The notes under the pieces are model-generated. The model did not search any database and was not told the DNA's origin. It was given only the letters and a program-made list of their open reading frames with translations. A stretch of 33,843 nt of DNA. It comes from Betaproteobacteria bacterium. Its GTDB lineage: Bacteria; Pseudomonadota; Gammaproteobacteria; Burkholderiales; SG8-39. Where the stretch lies: assembly GCA_022340285.1 (NCBI GenBank), contig JAJDOG010000053.1, positions 1 through 33,843 on the forward strand. Direction: 5' to 3'. Below, piece by piece: positions 22,766-30,808 of this stretch (position 1 is its first letter; every line of letters begins with the position of its first letter). Both the position numbers and the translations under genes were made by a program.

Positions 22766-25227
22766 GACGCAGCGGCCTCCTTGTGGCGCGCCGGCTCGTC
22801 GCGGTGCGGCGCCTTCGTCGCGTTGCCGTCACCGCCCTCGGAAGGTGGCAGGACGAATATCGGCTCCGGATACGGGACGTCGGGAAAGCGATCCGGTCCG
22901 ACGCGGGCCACTTCGCCCTTCGCTTTCTTCGCGAGCGCGGCGAGGATCTTGTCGGGAGTGATCGGCACCTCGTCGATACGCACGCCCACCGCGTCGAACA
23001 CGGCATTGGCCACCGCGGGCATCACGGGCAGCAGCGGCCCTTGACCGACCTCCTTCGCGCCGAACGGACAGTTCGGGTCCGGATCTTCCACGAGAATGGT
23101 CTCCACCTCCGGCATGTCGAGCGAGGTGAGGCTCTTGTACTCGAGCAGCGACGGGATCTTGTGGACCAGCGCATTCGAGAGCTTGGGCGGCAAGCGGCGG
23201 AACACCTGCTCCTCCATGAGCGCCTCGCCGAGACCCATGTAGATGCTACCTTCCACCTGACCGCGCGCGAGCACCGGGTTGATCGTGCGGCCGATGTCGT
23301 GCGCGACCCACACCTTCGGCACGGTGATCCAGCCGGTGATCGGATCGACGTCGACCTCCACGACGCACGCGGTGTAGGAATATGCCGGGGAGGGCCCGAC
23401 GCCCGCGCCCTTGTACCGACCGGGCGCCTTGGGAGGCGAATACGAGCCCACCGAGCCGAGCGTGCCGTACTTCGTCTCGGCGAACGCCACCGCCTCGCGG
23501 AAGCTCATGGTCTTCGACGGATCCTCGGACGCGAACACCTGCCCGCGCGCGAACACGACCCGCTCGGGCAGAACGTCAAGCTCGTCGGCGGCCGCGTCGG
23601 CGATGAGCTCGCGCACCCGCTCCGCTGCCTGGATTGCCGCATTGCCCATCATCACCGTCACGCGGCTCGAGTACGAACCGAGATCGACGGGTGTGATGCC
23701 GGTGTCGCCCGTCACGCAGCGCACATCGAACGCATCGATGCCCAGCACTTCTGCCACGATGGCCGCCAGCACGTCGTCGGACCCCTGGCCGATCTCGGTC
23801 GCCCCGCAGAAGACCGTGACCTGGCCGCTGCGGTCGAGCAGCAGCTGAACGCCCGAGTGCGGCATCTTGTTCCAGTAGATCGAGACGCCCGCACCCGAGA
23901 GGTACGCCGCGCAAGCGATGCCGATGCCGCGACCTTCCGGAAGCTTGCGGTGCTTGTCCTTCCAGCCCGAGGCGTCCACCACTTTGTGAATGCACTCGGC
24001 GAGACCGATCGAGCCGATCCTCAGCCAGTTCGCGGTGAGGGAATTGGGCTTGGCAACGATGTTCAGTCGCAGCTCGGCCGGGTCCATCCCGAGCCGCTCG
24101 GCAATCTTGTCGAGCTGCACCTCCTGGCCGAAACGCGGCTGTGGCGTCCCGTGGCCGCGCTTCGGCCCGCACGCCGGCTTGTTCGTGAACACGCGCGCCG
24201 CATCGAACCGGTATCGCGGCAGCTCATAGGTCACGGGCTGCAACACACCGGTATAGAAAGTGCTCGCCGCGCCGTAGCCGCCGTAACCGCCGCCGTCGAG
24301 CAGGGTCTGTACGCTCATTCCCGTGAGCCGGCCGTCCCGGGTGACGCCGGTGCGCATCTTCATGAGCACGGGGTGGCGGCCGCGATGCATGTAGAACACT
24401 TCCTCGCGGCTCAGGCAGATCTTCACGGGGCGGCCAAGGCGCAGGGCCGCGCGCGACACCACGATCTCGTGGTTGTGCAGGTCGCACTTGCCGCCGAAGC
24501 CGCCCCCGTTCGGACACGCGATGACGCGGATATGCGCGGCGGGAAACTGGAGCGCCCGCGAGAGGGCCCGGTGCAGATAGTGCGGCACCTGGGTGCTGGA
24601 CCAGAGCGTGAGCTTTCCGTCGGCGTCCACGGTCGCGACCGCGGCATGCTGCTCGATCGGGAGATGGGTGTTGCCCTCGAAAAAGAAAACGTCCTCGAAG
24701 ACGTGGTCCGCGTGCGCCAGCGCCTCCTCGACGTCGCCAAACTCGTAGGACTGGTTGCGGTGAATGTTGCCGCGCTCGCCGTAGTCGTGGATGCGCGGCT
24801 CCGGTGTTGCAAGCGCTTCCTCGATCGTCGCGATCGTCTTGAGCGGCTGGTATCTGACGTCGATCAGATCGAGCGCCTGCGCGGCGGTCTGCTCGTCCCG
24901 GGCGATCACGGCCGCGACCGGGTCGCCGACGTAACGCACGCGTTCGGGGGCAAGCGGGTACTCGTCCTGCGACACCGGCATCATGCCGTAGGTGACCGGG
25001 AAATCCTTGCCGGTCAGCACCAGGTGCACGCCCGGATGGGCCTCGGCGCGCGCCACGTCAATCGATTCGATGCGCGCATGCGGCAGCGGCGACCGCAGTA
25101 TCTTGCAGTGAAGCATACGCGGCAGCTTGATGTCGTCCGCAAAGCGCGTCTGGCCGGTGACCTTTGCGCGTCCGTCGACACGCCGCCGCGGCTTGCCGAT
25201 GACGTTGAACCGCGTCCTCGCGCTCAT
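22762..25227 (-). CDS. hcrA: 4-hydroxybenzoyl-CoA reductase-type molybdopterin subunit (alpha)
   Basis: This is an 821-residue molybdenum subunit of the xanthine dehydrogenase family. The N-terminal domain starts GKPRRRVDGRAKVTGQTRF. Cofactor-binding segments include GGGFGGKCDLHNH, CGPKRGHGT and GQGSDDVLAA, and the conserved catalytic Glu is in FGAKEVGQGP. The enzyme is probably cytoplasmic, as no signal peptide is seen. Its neighbours are the [2Fe-2S] subunit before and the FAD/[4Fe-4S] subunit after, both with four-base ATGA overlaps, giving gene order gamma-alpha-beta. About 40 residues after the usual family end (KAKGEVARVG onward) form a Pro/Gly- and charge-rich tail. It is not proven that the substrate is 4-hydroxybenzoyl-CoA rather than a related aryl-CoA. 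Confidence 0.92.
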   Translation of the reverse strand: MSARTRFNVIGKPRRRVDGRAKVTGQTRFADDIKLPRMLHCKILRSPLPHARIESIDVARAEAHPGVHLVLTGKDFPVTYGMMPVSQDEYPLAPERVRYVGDPVAAVIARDEQTAAQALDLIDVRYQPLKTIATIEEALATPEPRIHDYGERGNIHRNQSYEFGDVEEALAHADHVFEDVFFFEGNTHLPIEQHAAVATVDADGKLTLWSSTQVPHYLHRALSRALQFPAAHIRVIACPNGGGFGGKCDLHNHEIVVSRAALRLGRPVKICLSREEVFYMHRGRHPVLMKMRTGVTRDGRLTGMSVQTLLDGGGYGGYGAASTFYTGVLQPVTYELPRYRFDAARVFTNKPACGPKRGHGTPQPRFGQEVQLDKIAERLGMDPAELRLNIVAKPNSLTANWLRIGSIGLAECIHKVVDASGWKDKHRKLPEGRGIGIACAAYLSGAGVSIYWNKMPHSGVQLLLDRSGQVTVFCGATEIGQGSDDVLAAIVAEVLGIDAFDVRCVTGDTGITPVDLGSYSSRVTVMMGNAAIQAAERVRELIADAAADELDVLPERVVFARGQVFASEDPSKTMSFREAVAFAETKYGTLGSVGSYSPPKAPGRYKGAGVGPSPAYSYTACVVEVDVDPITGWITVPKVWVAHDIGRTINPVLARGQVEGSIYMGLGEALMEEQVFRRLPPKLSNALVHKIPSLLEYKSLTSLDMPEVETILVEDPDPNCPFGAKEVGQGPLLPVMPAVANAVFDAVGVRIDEVPITPDKILAALAKKAKGEVARVGPDRFPDVPYPEPIFVLPPSEGGDGNATKAPHRDEPARHKEAAAS

Positions 25228-25745
25228 CGTGCGCCTCCTTCATCGCGCATCTGCCGCGCCGCTTCCTCGACCGCCTCGAAGATCTGCTGATAGCCGGTAC
25301 AGCGGCAGAGGTTTCCCGAAATCGCCTCCTTGATGCGCTCGCGGCTCGGCGCGGGCTCGGCCGCGAGCAGCGCCTTGGCCGTCATCAGGATGCCTGGCGT
25401 GCAGTAACCGCATTGCGCGGCGCCGAGATCGGCGAACGCGGCCTGCAACGGGTGCAGCTCGGGGCCCCTGGCGAGACCCTCGACGGTCTCGATCTCGCGT
25501 CCCTCGCAGTCGAGTGCGAGCGCAAGGCATGACAGCACGGGCTCACCGTCGACCAGCACGGCGCAGGCGCCGCACTCGCCGAGCTCGCAACCGTGCTTGG
25601 TTCCCGTGAGATCCAGATCCTCGCGCAGGACTTCGAGCAGCGTCTTGTAGGGAGCGAAGAGAACATCCACTTCCTCGCCGTTCACCCGCATGCTCAAGCG
25701 GACGTTTTCCTGCGCTGTGGCGTCGCGTTCGCGGACAGCGTCCAT
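25224..25745 (-). CDS. hcrC: 4-hydroxybenzoyl-CoA reductase-type [2Fe-2S] subunit (gamma)
   Basis: This 173-residue iron-sulfur subunit has both [2Fe-2S] domains of the family. The plant-type ferredoxin site is in [17 protein letters not shown] with the fourth Cys in VLSC; the helical domain has QCGYCTPG and NLCRCTGY. It passes electrons between the molybdenum centre and the FAD subunit. The ATG at 25743-25745 is chosen because GGGGGA lies four bases upstream and because the -10 box and the inverted repeat near 25800-25818 must lie outside the gene; an upstream start at 25826 would fall inside that promoter. It is the first gene of the operon. Confidence 0.93.
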   Translation of the reverse strand: MDAVRERDATAQENVRLSMRVNGEEVDVLFAPYKTLLEVLREDLDLTGTKHGCELGECGACAVLVDGEPVLSCLALALDCEGREIETVEGLARGPELHPLQAAFADLGAAQCGYCTPGILMTAKALLAAEPAPSRERIKEAISGNLCRCTGYQQIFEAVEEAARQMRDEGGAR

Positions 25746-25799
25746 GAAATCCCCCGTGTGGCGACCGCCCGTGGCAAGGATGGGCCGGGGGCGGCATTT

Positions 25800-25814
25800 G
25801 TTTGGTCTCCAAAC
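25800..25814. promoter_or_regulatory. Inverted repeat over the hcr start point (candidate operator)
   Basis: GTTTGG-TCT-CCAAAC is a perfect six-base inverted repeat with a three-base spacer. It covers the predicted transcription start and touches the -10 box, a good place for a repressor. The family of the regulator cannot be read from this site alone. Confidence 0.45.
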
Positions 25815-25841
25815 TATACTGTGCAAGCCGGATCAAGGCAA
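25813..25841 (-). promoter_or_regulatory. Promoter of the hcrCAB-like operon
   Basis: On the minus strand TTGCCT (25841-25836) and TATAGT (25818-25813) are 17 bases apart, with four and five of six bases matching sigma-70 boxes. Transcription would start near 25806, about 60 bases before the HcrC start codon. Confidence 0.5.
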
Positions 25842-25852
25842 AGGCTTTTGCC
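25837..25852. promoter_or_regulatory. Second inverted repeat at the hcr -35 region
   Basis: GGCAAA-GGCT-TTTGCC is a perfect six-base inverted repeat with a four-base spacer. It overlaps the proposed -35 box. In the divergent direction it lies in the leader of the transhydrogenase gene, so it may affect either. Confidence 0.35.
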
Positions 25853-25961
25853 CGTGTTGCGGTGCAAGAGAACGGCAGTGCCTCGCTGGCGCCATGGGCG
25901 GCGCTCGCGCCGTGTCGAGACGCCGCGCTATTATCCCCCGAGGAGCCTGCGGAGGAAGCTC

Positions 25962-27269
25962 ATGGCCTGTTGTCACTACTACATGCTCGAGGAAGGCGGC
26001 GACGCGGCGTTCAGCATCAACGTCAGCCAGCTCACGTTCGGTCCTGGCTGCATCGCGGAGGCCGGCGATCGCGCCCGCGAGCTCGGGCTGAAACGCGTCG
26101 CGCTGTTCACCGATCGGAAGCTTGCCGCACTGCCCTTCGTCCAGACCGCGCAGCAGTCCCTGCGGGACGCCGGCGTGGACTGTGCTGTCTACTCCGAGGT
26201 CGACGTCGAGCCGACCGATGCCTCGTTCCAGGCCGCGGCACGGTTCGCGCAGGAGGGTCGCTTCGACGGGTTTGTCTCGGTCGGGGGCGGTTCGGTGATC
26301 GACACGTGCAAGGCGGCAAATCTCTTCACCACCCACCCGGCGGACTTCACCGACTATGTCAATGCGCCGATCGGCGCAGGCCGTCCGGTGCCGGGACCGC
26401 TCAAAGCCCATATCGCCTGTCCGACCACGAGCGGCACCGGTTCGGAGACGACCGGAGTCGCGGTATTCGATTTCGTCGCGAGGAAGCTCAAGACCGGCAT
26501 CGCGAGCAAGCACATGATTCCCACCCTGGCGCTCGTCGACCCGGACGCTGCCGCGACGTTGCCCGGGACGGTGCTTGCCGCGAGCGGCTTCGACGCCCTC
26601 TCGCACGCGCTCGAGTGCTACACCTGCCGGCCGCACACCATGCGAGCGAAACCCGCACACGCCAGCGCCCGGCCGCTGTACAACGGTGCGAACCCCTGGA
26701 GCGACAACGCCGCGCGCGAGGCGTTGCGCTTGATCGGAAAGTACCTGGTGCGCGCGGTAGGTGACGCGTCCGACGCCGAGGCGCGCGGCCAGATGATGTA
26801 TGCCGGCGCGCTCGCAGGCATGGCGTTCGGCAACGGCGGATGCCATCTGCCGCACGGGATGTCGTATGCGGTAGCGGGTCTGGTTCGCGATTACCGCGCG
26901 CCGGATTATCCGCATGCGCATCCCATGGTCCCGCATGGCATGGCGGTGATTCTGAATGCGCCTAGCGTCTACCGGTTCACGGCGAGCGCCTGCCCGGAGC
27001 GCCACCTCGAGGGCGCCGAATGCCTCGGCGCGGACATTCGAGGGGCAACGCCCGCGGACGCCGGCGAGGTCGTCGCCAAGCGCATCATCGAGATGATGCA
27101 GGCGACAAGGTTTCCCGCCGGCCTCGCGGCGGTCGGATACGGCGAGGCGGACTTGAGCGCGCTCGCGGATGGGGCATTCCCGCAGAAGCGGCTACTCGAC
27201 AATTCGCCGCGACCCGCCTCCAAGGACGAACTCGCCGAACTCTTCCGGGGAGCGATGCGGTACTGGTAG
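25962..27269 (+). CDS. Hydroxyacid-oxoacid transhydrogenase (ADHFE1-like iron alcohol dehydrogenase)
   Basis: The 435-residue protein belongs to the iron-dependent alcohol dehydrogenases, in the branch of animal ADHFE1. Shared blocks are [69 protein letters not shown] and [14 protein letters not shown], including Asp and His residues expected to hold iron. ADHFE1 oxidises 4-hydroxybutyrate while reducing 2-oxoglutarate without free NAD. The N-terminus [11 protein letters not shown] has an unusual pair of cysteines. The ATG has GGAGGA upstream. It is divergent from the hcr operon, 216 bases from the HcrC start; a role in handling hydroxy acids from aromatic or CoA pathways is inferred. Confidence 0.87.
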   Translation: MACCHYYMLEEGGDAAFSINVSQLTFGPGCIAEAGDRARELGLKRVALFTDRKLAALPFVQTAQQSLRDAGVDCAVYSEVDVEPTDASFQAAARFAQEGRFDGFVSVGGGSVIDTCKAANLFTTHPADFTDYVNAPIGAGRPVPGPLKAHIACPTTSGTGSETTGVAVFDFVARKLKTGIASKHMIPTLALVDPDAAATLPGTVLAASGFDALSHALECYTCRPHTMRAKPAHASARPLYNGANPWSDNAAREALRLIGKYLVRAVGDASDAEARGQMMYAGALAGMAFGNGGCHLPHGMSYAVAGLVRDYRAPDYPHAHPMVPHGMAVILNAPSVYRFTASACPERHLEGAECLGADIRGATPADAGEVVAKRIIEMMQATRFPAGLAAVGYGEADLSALADGAFPQKRLLDNSPRPASKDELAELFRGAMRYW

Positions 27270-27367
27270 GCCCCCGCCCTGGCGTGCCGTGATTTTCCTC
27301 GCATTTTCGGGTGGACAGCGCCGGGCCGCCGCCAATTCCGTCACGGCGGGCCCAGCTCATAAGTGCT

Positions 27368-27373
27368 TAGAAT
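27368..27373 (+). promoter_or_regulatory. Candidate -10 element for the PhnD-rhodanese gene
   Basis: TAGAAT lies 74 bases before the start codon and matches five of six bases of a sigma-70 -10 box. No good -35 box is found. The bases TAGAATCAG recur at the similar element near 11735, which may only reflect a common start-site context. Confidence 0.3.
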
Positions 27374-27446
27374 CAGGCCGCCTTATCGCGAAACGGCCCG
27401 GATGTCCCGAAGGCCGACCGCACGATTCCCCCCGCTGGAGGATGCG

Positions 27447-28646
27447 ATGCGCAAGTGGTTCATCCCGACTATCGCGGCGTCCATGCTTGCCGCGGCCTCC
27501 CTGCTGGCTTTCGCGGCGATCCCAGCCGCCGGCCCCATCAAAACGCGGGTCACGGGCGAAGCACGTGAAGAGATCAACACCGCCATGTTTCTCGATCGCT
27601 ACAAGTCGCTCACCGATTACGTGACCGCGGCGTCCGGCGTCGAGATCAAGCTCAGCTTCGGGCGCGACCTCACTCGCGAACTGCAGCGCACGCGCTCGGG
27701 CGGCTACGACCTCATCATCGGCCCCGCGCACGTCATCGGAACCGCCGTGCGCTATGGCTACGAACCGGTCGCCCGGTTTCCCGGCGAAGAAGTCGCGGTC
27801 TTCGTCGCAACCGAGGCGAGCGGCGTTGATTCTCTCGAGTCGGCCCAGGGCAAGCGGCTCGCAATGCCGCCGGCCGACTCGCTCGCCACCTATCTTGCGC
27901 GCGGCGAGCTCAATGCAAAGGGCGTGAAACCGAAGTCGTACTTCAAGCAGATTCGTGAATTCCGCTATCACGAGGCGGCGCTGCTCGCCCTGGAATTCGG
28001 GCAAGCCGACATCGCCGTCGCCGACCGGCGGCTCGCGGAAGAATGGCTCAAGCACAACAAGGGGCGCATCCTGTTCGAGACCAAGTCCGCGCCGGGCACC
28101 GGTGTTGCGGTGCTCGCTTCGCTCGACAAGCCCGTGAAGGAGCGGCTTCGCTCGGCTTTTCTCACGCCCGACGTGAGGGCGATCCGCGCGACGGACGTGG
28201 CGAGCATCGACGTGACAAGGCTGAAGCCAATCACCACCGCCGACTACGAGTATGTCTCGACCCTCGGCTATTTCACGCCGCGCGTGCTCGACGGGGCGAG
28301 GATCATCACCGCCGCGGAAGCGGTGGTCCTGATGAAGCGGGGTGTGCCGATTTTCGATACCCGCAACAAGCGGGAATACGACGACAAGCACATCAAGGGC
28401 GCCCGGTCACTCCCATATGGCGAGAAGAGCCACAAGGAAGTCGATTTCGACGCGACGCTGGACAAGTTCAACGTGGCGGGACTTCCGCAGGACAAGAATG
28501 CGCCGATCATCCTGGCCTGCAATGGTCCGGAATGCTGGAAGAGCTACAAGTCAAGCGTCGCGGCGATCAAGGCCGGCTACAAGCAGGTCTACTGGCTGCG
28601 CGGCGGCTTCCCCGAGTGGAAAGCGAAGGGCTTTCCGATCGAGTAA
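27447..28646 (+). CDS. PhnD-type solute-binding domain fused to a rhodanese domain, exported
   Basis: This 399-residue protein starts with a signal peptide (MRKWFIPTIAASMLAAASLL and onward). A PhnD/phosphonate-type periplasmic binding domain (about residues 30-265) follows, with the ELQRTRSGGYDLIIGPAHVIG core, and then a rhodanese-homology domain (about 288-397) with IFDTRNKREYDDKHIKGARSLPY and the loop C358-N-G-P-E-C363-W-K-S. Cys358 is at the place of the rhodanese sulfur-carrying cysteine. The ATG at 27447 has GGAGG five bases upstream. A binding protein joined to a sulfurtransferase in the periplasm suggests delivery of a sulfur or oxyanion compound, but the ligand is unknown. No ABC transporter genes are beside it. 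Confidence 0.87.
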   Translation: MRKWFIPTIAASMLAAASLLAFAAIPAAGPIKTRVTGEAREEINTAMFLDRYKSLTDYVTAASGVEIKLSFGRDLTRELQRTRSGGYDLIIGPAHVIGTAVRYGYEPVARFPGEEVAVFVATEASGVDSLESAQGKRLAMPPADSLATYLARGELNAKGVKPKSYFKQIREFRYHEAALLALEFGQADIAVADRRLAEEWLKHNKGRILFETKSAPGTGVAVLASLDKPVKERLRSAFLTPDVRAIRATDVASIDVTRLKPITTADYEYVSTLGYFTPRVLDGARIITAAEAVVLMKRGVPIFDTRNKREYDDKHIKGARSLPYGEKSHKEVDFDATLDKFNVAGLPQDKNAPIILACNGPECWKSYKSSVAAIKAGYKQVYWLRGGFPEWKAKGFPIE

Positions 28647-28666
28647 GCCCGATCGTATGACGGCCG

Positions 28667-28684
28667 CGCGGGCAGGCCCCGCGC
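28667..28684 (+). terminator. GC-rich hairpin after the PhnD-rhodanese gene
   Basis: GCGCGGG, loop CAGG, CCCGCGC form a seven-base hairpin 21 bases after the stop. A T-run is lacking, so it is only a candidate terminator. Confidence 0.35.
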
Positions 28685-28710
28685 GCCTTCCCTCCGTCGG
28701 CCCGGCCCCG

Positions 28711-28716
28711 CATAAT
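28711..28716 (+). promoter_or_regulatory. Candidate -10 element for the 3-hydroxyacyl-CoA dehydrogenase gene
   Basis: CATAAT lies 55 bases before the start codon in otherwise very GC-rich DNA. The -35 region at the right distance (TTCCCT) is poor. Confidence 0.3.
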
Positions 28717-28770
28717 CAACGCGCGCCCGGGCCGATTCTTTTGCGGGGCGCGTTCGAGCGGGGGTGCAAG

Positions 28771-29688
28771 ATGGAACACGTGGCCGTGATCGGTGGCGGC
28801 ACCATGGGTGCCGACATTGCCGCAATCTTCGTTGCCGGCGGTTGGACGGCGCATGTCGTCGAGCCTGATGCGGGGCGCCGCGCTGCCTTGGCGGGCCGCG
28901 TCGAGAAGGCGTGCGGACAGATCGGCAAGCCGTTTTTCGCCGCGCAGCTTGTCACCCAAGCCGCGCTTGCCGCGGTTCCGTGGCGCGACATCTCGCTTGC
29001 GATCGAGTGCGCGCCCGAGGGTCTTGGCATCAAGCGCCAGGTGTTCGCCGAGCTCGAGCGGCTGGCGCGGCCCGATGCGACCCTCACCAGTAATTCGTCG
29101 AGCTTTCCGATCAGCGACATCGCGCAGGCGCTCGCCACACGCGCGCGCATGTGCGGGCTGCATTTCTTCATGCCGGCGCATCTCGTGCCGGTCGTCGAAG
29201 TGATCCGCGGTGCGGCGACTGATCCGACAGTCTGCGAGCGGCTCGCCGCCAAGATGCGCGCGCTCGGGCGCGTACCGGTCAACGTGAAGAAGGACGTGCC
29301 GGGGTTCCTGGTCAACCGCATCCAGCACGCGATGATGCGCGAGTGCTTCTCGCTGATCGAGCAAGGGCTCGCGACACCGGAAGACGTGGACGCCGCAGTG
29401 CGCTACGGTTTCGGCTTCCGCTTTGTCGCAGCCGGACCGATTCTGCAGAAGGACCTCGCCGGTCTCGATATCCACTGCGCGGCGGCCGCGACGATCTACC
29501 CCAGCCTCTGCAACGACTCTGCGCCTTCTCGCGTGCTGCGCGAGCGGGTCGCCGCCGGGAAACACGGCGTGAAGGCCGGCGAAGGGTTCTACAAGTGGAG
29601 CGCCGACCGCACCGCCGCCGAGAAGGCGCGCTACGACCGCGCCCTCCTCGCCGCGCTCGAGATCTTCGACCGGGAGCGCACGGGCTAG
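28771..29688 (+). CDS. 3-hydroxyacyl-CoA dehydrogenase family protein
   Basis: This 305-residue single-domain enzyme resembles 3-hydroxybutyryl-CoA dehydrogenases. The NAD-binding motif AVIGGGTMGADIA is at the N-terminus, with an acidic residue (VVEPD) that favours NAD. The catalytic His is in GLHFFMPAHLVPVVEVI, after the SNSSSF segment, and a helical C-terminal domain contains FLVNRIQHAMMRE. HFFMPAH replaces the usual HFFNPA, so the CoA substrate may differ. The ATG has GGGGGT upstream. It converges on the exported beta protein with only 10 bases between stops. It may be the oxidation step in beta-oxidation or aromatic ring-cleavage products. Confidence 0.9.
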   Translation: MEHVAVIGGGTMGADIAAIFVAGGWTAHVVEPDAGRRAALAGRVEKACGQIGKPFFAAQLVTQAALAAVPWRDISLAIECAPEGLGIKRQVFAELERLARPDATLTSNSSSFPISDIAQALATRARMCGLHFFMPAHLVPVVEVIRGAATDPTVCERLAAKMRALGRVPVNVKKDVPGFLVNRIQHAMMRECFSLIEQGLATPEDVDAAVRYGFGFRFVAAGPILQKDLAGLDIHCAAAATIYPSLCNDSAPSRVLRERVAAGKHGVKAGEGFYKWSADRTAAEKARYDRALLAALEIFDRERTG

Positions 29689-29698
29689 GATCGCCGTG

Positions 29699-30295
29699 CT
29701 AGCGCGTTTCCTCGACGGAAACTGCCGCGGCCTCGACGTATTCGCCGTGCACCTGATCCCCCGGCTTGATGTTCTCGAGCTTGATACCGGGGGCGACACT
29801 CAGCGTCACGGTGTGGCGGACGCCGCGCAGCGTGACAGTCCGGTTCTTGAGATCGACCGCTTGCACGTCGGCGATCACTTCCACCTTGCGGCCCGCAGCC
29901 ACGCCGGGACGCGCACCCTCTGGTGCGCGCACGGCGGTCTCCGTGTCGATGCGCTCACGGATTCCGCTGTTTGCGGTCTTGTCCAACGCAAGCCCGATCG
30001 CCTGGTAGTAGCGCACGGCGACCGTGTCGCCGGCCTGGATCTGGTCGAAGTTCCTGACCTCGGGACCGGCGTGGATGTCGACGACATTGCCGCGCGACCC
30101 ACGAACGCTCAGGACGCGTCGCGCTCGGTCGACGGCTTCGATCGTGCCGGTGACGACCACCCGGCGCGCCTCGCCCACGGCCGGCATGTCGGATCTTGGG
30201 GATTGCGCGTGCGCGACGCCAGCAGCCATCACGAAAACGGCGCCCGTGACCAGCAGAGCCGCAATATCCCGAATGGATTTGGTGTTTCCCGTCAT
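29699..30295 (-). CDS. Secreted beta-rich protein with two DUF5666-like repeats
   Basis: This 198-residue exported protein has a signal peptide with a basic N-terminus and the hydrophobic stretch ALLVTGAVFVMAAGVAHAQ. Two similar beta modules follow: VVVTGTIEAVDRARRVLSVRG with VRNFDQIQAGDTVAVRY, and VEVIADVQAVDLKNRTVTLRG with LENIKPGDQVHGEY. The arrangement resembles DUF5666/OB-like beta-barrel repeats in periplasmic proteins. No catalytic motif or cysteine is visible. It lies 63 bases downstream of the K+ channel gene in the same direction. Function is unknown. Confidence 0.8.
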   Translation of the reverse strand: MTGNTKSIRDIAALLVTGAVFVMAAGVAHAQSPRSDMPAVGEARRVVVTGTIEAVDRARRVLSVRGSRGNVVDIHAGPEVRNFDQIQAGDTVAVRYYQAIGLALDKTANSGIRERIDTETAVRAPEGARPGVAAGRKVEVIADVQAVDLKNRTVTLRGVRHTVTLSVAPGIKLENIKPGDQVHGEYVEAAAVSVEETR

Positions 30296-30358
30296 CGATC
30301 GTTCTTCAAGAAATCTATAGCGTTGAGGAAATCCATTATCGCCGGCCTACGGTTCCAC

Positions 30359-30778
30359 TCAATCCGCCTGCTGGTACAGCCGTTGAATCACAGCGAACAG
30401 GAGCGCGGTCGACCAGCCGAAGAGGAGCACTCCCACGGCGGCTTCCGAGGCACCGAGCGTCCGCCACGCCGGTTCCAGGACGACGTCTCCGTATCCGACG
30501 GTCGTGTAGGAGGAGATGGAAAAGTAGACCGCTTCGCCCAAGGTAGGCAGCGCTTCTACCAGCCAGAAGGCCACGCCCCAGACGACCATCTCGATCGCGT
30601 GCAGCGCAAAGATCAACAGGAACAGGACCACGAGCAGAAGAAACGGGTGCGAAATCCACGCCCCCTGCCGCGCCGCAATCCGATTGCGCAATAGCCCTTG
30701 CATCGCATGCGTGCCTACCCCGTGAATCAGCACGCAAATCGCCAGCAGTAGTCCCGCAACCAGCAACTGTCCGTGCAT
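30359..30778 (-). CDS. Two-helix potassium channel protein (Ion_trans_2 type)
   Basis: This 139-residue membrane protein has hydrophobic helices at residues 4-22, 46-68 and about 112-135. The K+ selectivity filter is TTVGYGD, preceded by a pore helix (LGEAVYFSISSY). It lacks a cytoplasmic RCK domain and a voltage sensor, so it is a minimal pore. The start codon is 30 bases after the stop of the lyase gene, so it is likely cotranscribed. Opening of a K+ path at the inner membrane is inferred from the filter; gating is unknown. Confidence 0.88.
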   Translation of the reverse strand: MHGQLLVAGLLLAICVLIHGVGTHAMQGLLRNRIAARQGAWISHPFLLLVVLFLLIFALHAIEMVVWGVAFWLVEALPTLGEAVYFSISSYTTVGYGDVVLEPAWRTLGASEAAVGVLLFGWSTALLFAVIQRLYQQAD

Positions 30779-30808
30779 TGTGCGCCCGCCCGCCGCAGCA
30801 GGCGCCTG

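Noticed and set aside
22783-25290. Very long open frame (835 residues) antisense to the molybdenum subunit gene
   Set aside because: It has no family motif, is rich in His/Arg as expected for an antisense of GC-rich coding DNA, and lies fully opposite a gene with clear catalytic motifs.
25746-25826. Upstream start of the [2Fe-2S] subunit at 25826
   Set aside because: It would cover the -10 box and the inverted repeat; the ATG at 25745 has a good GGGGGA site.
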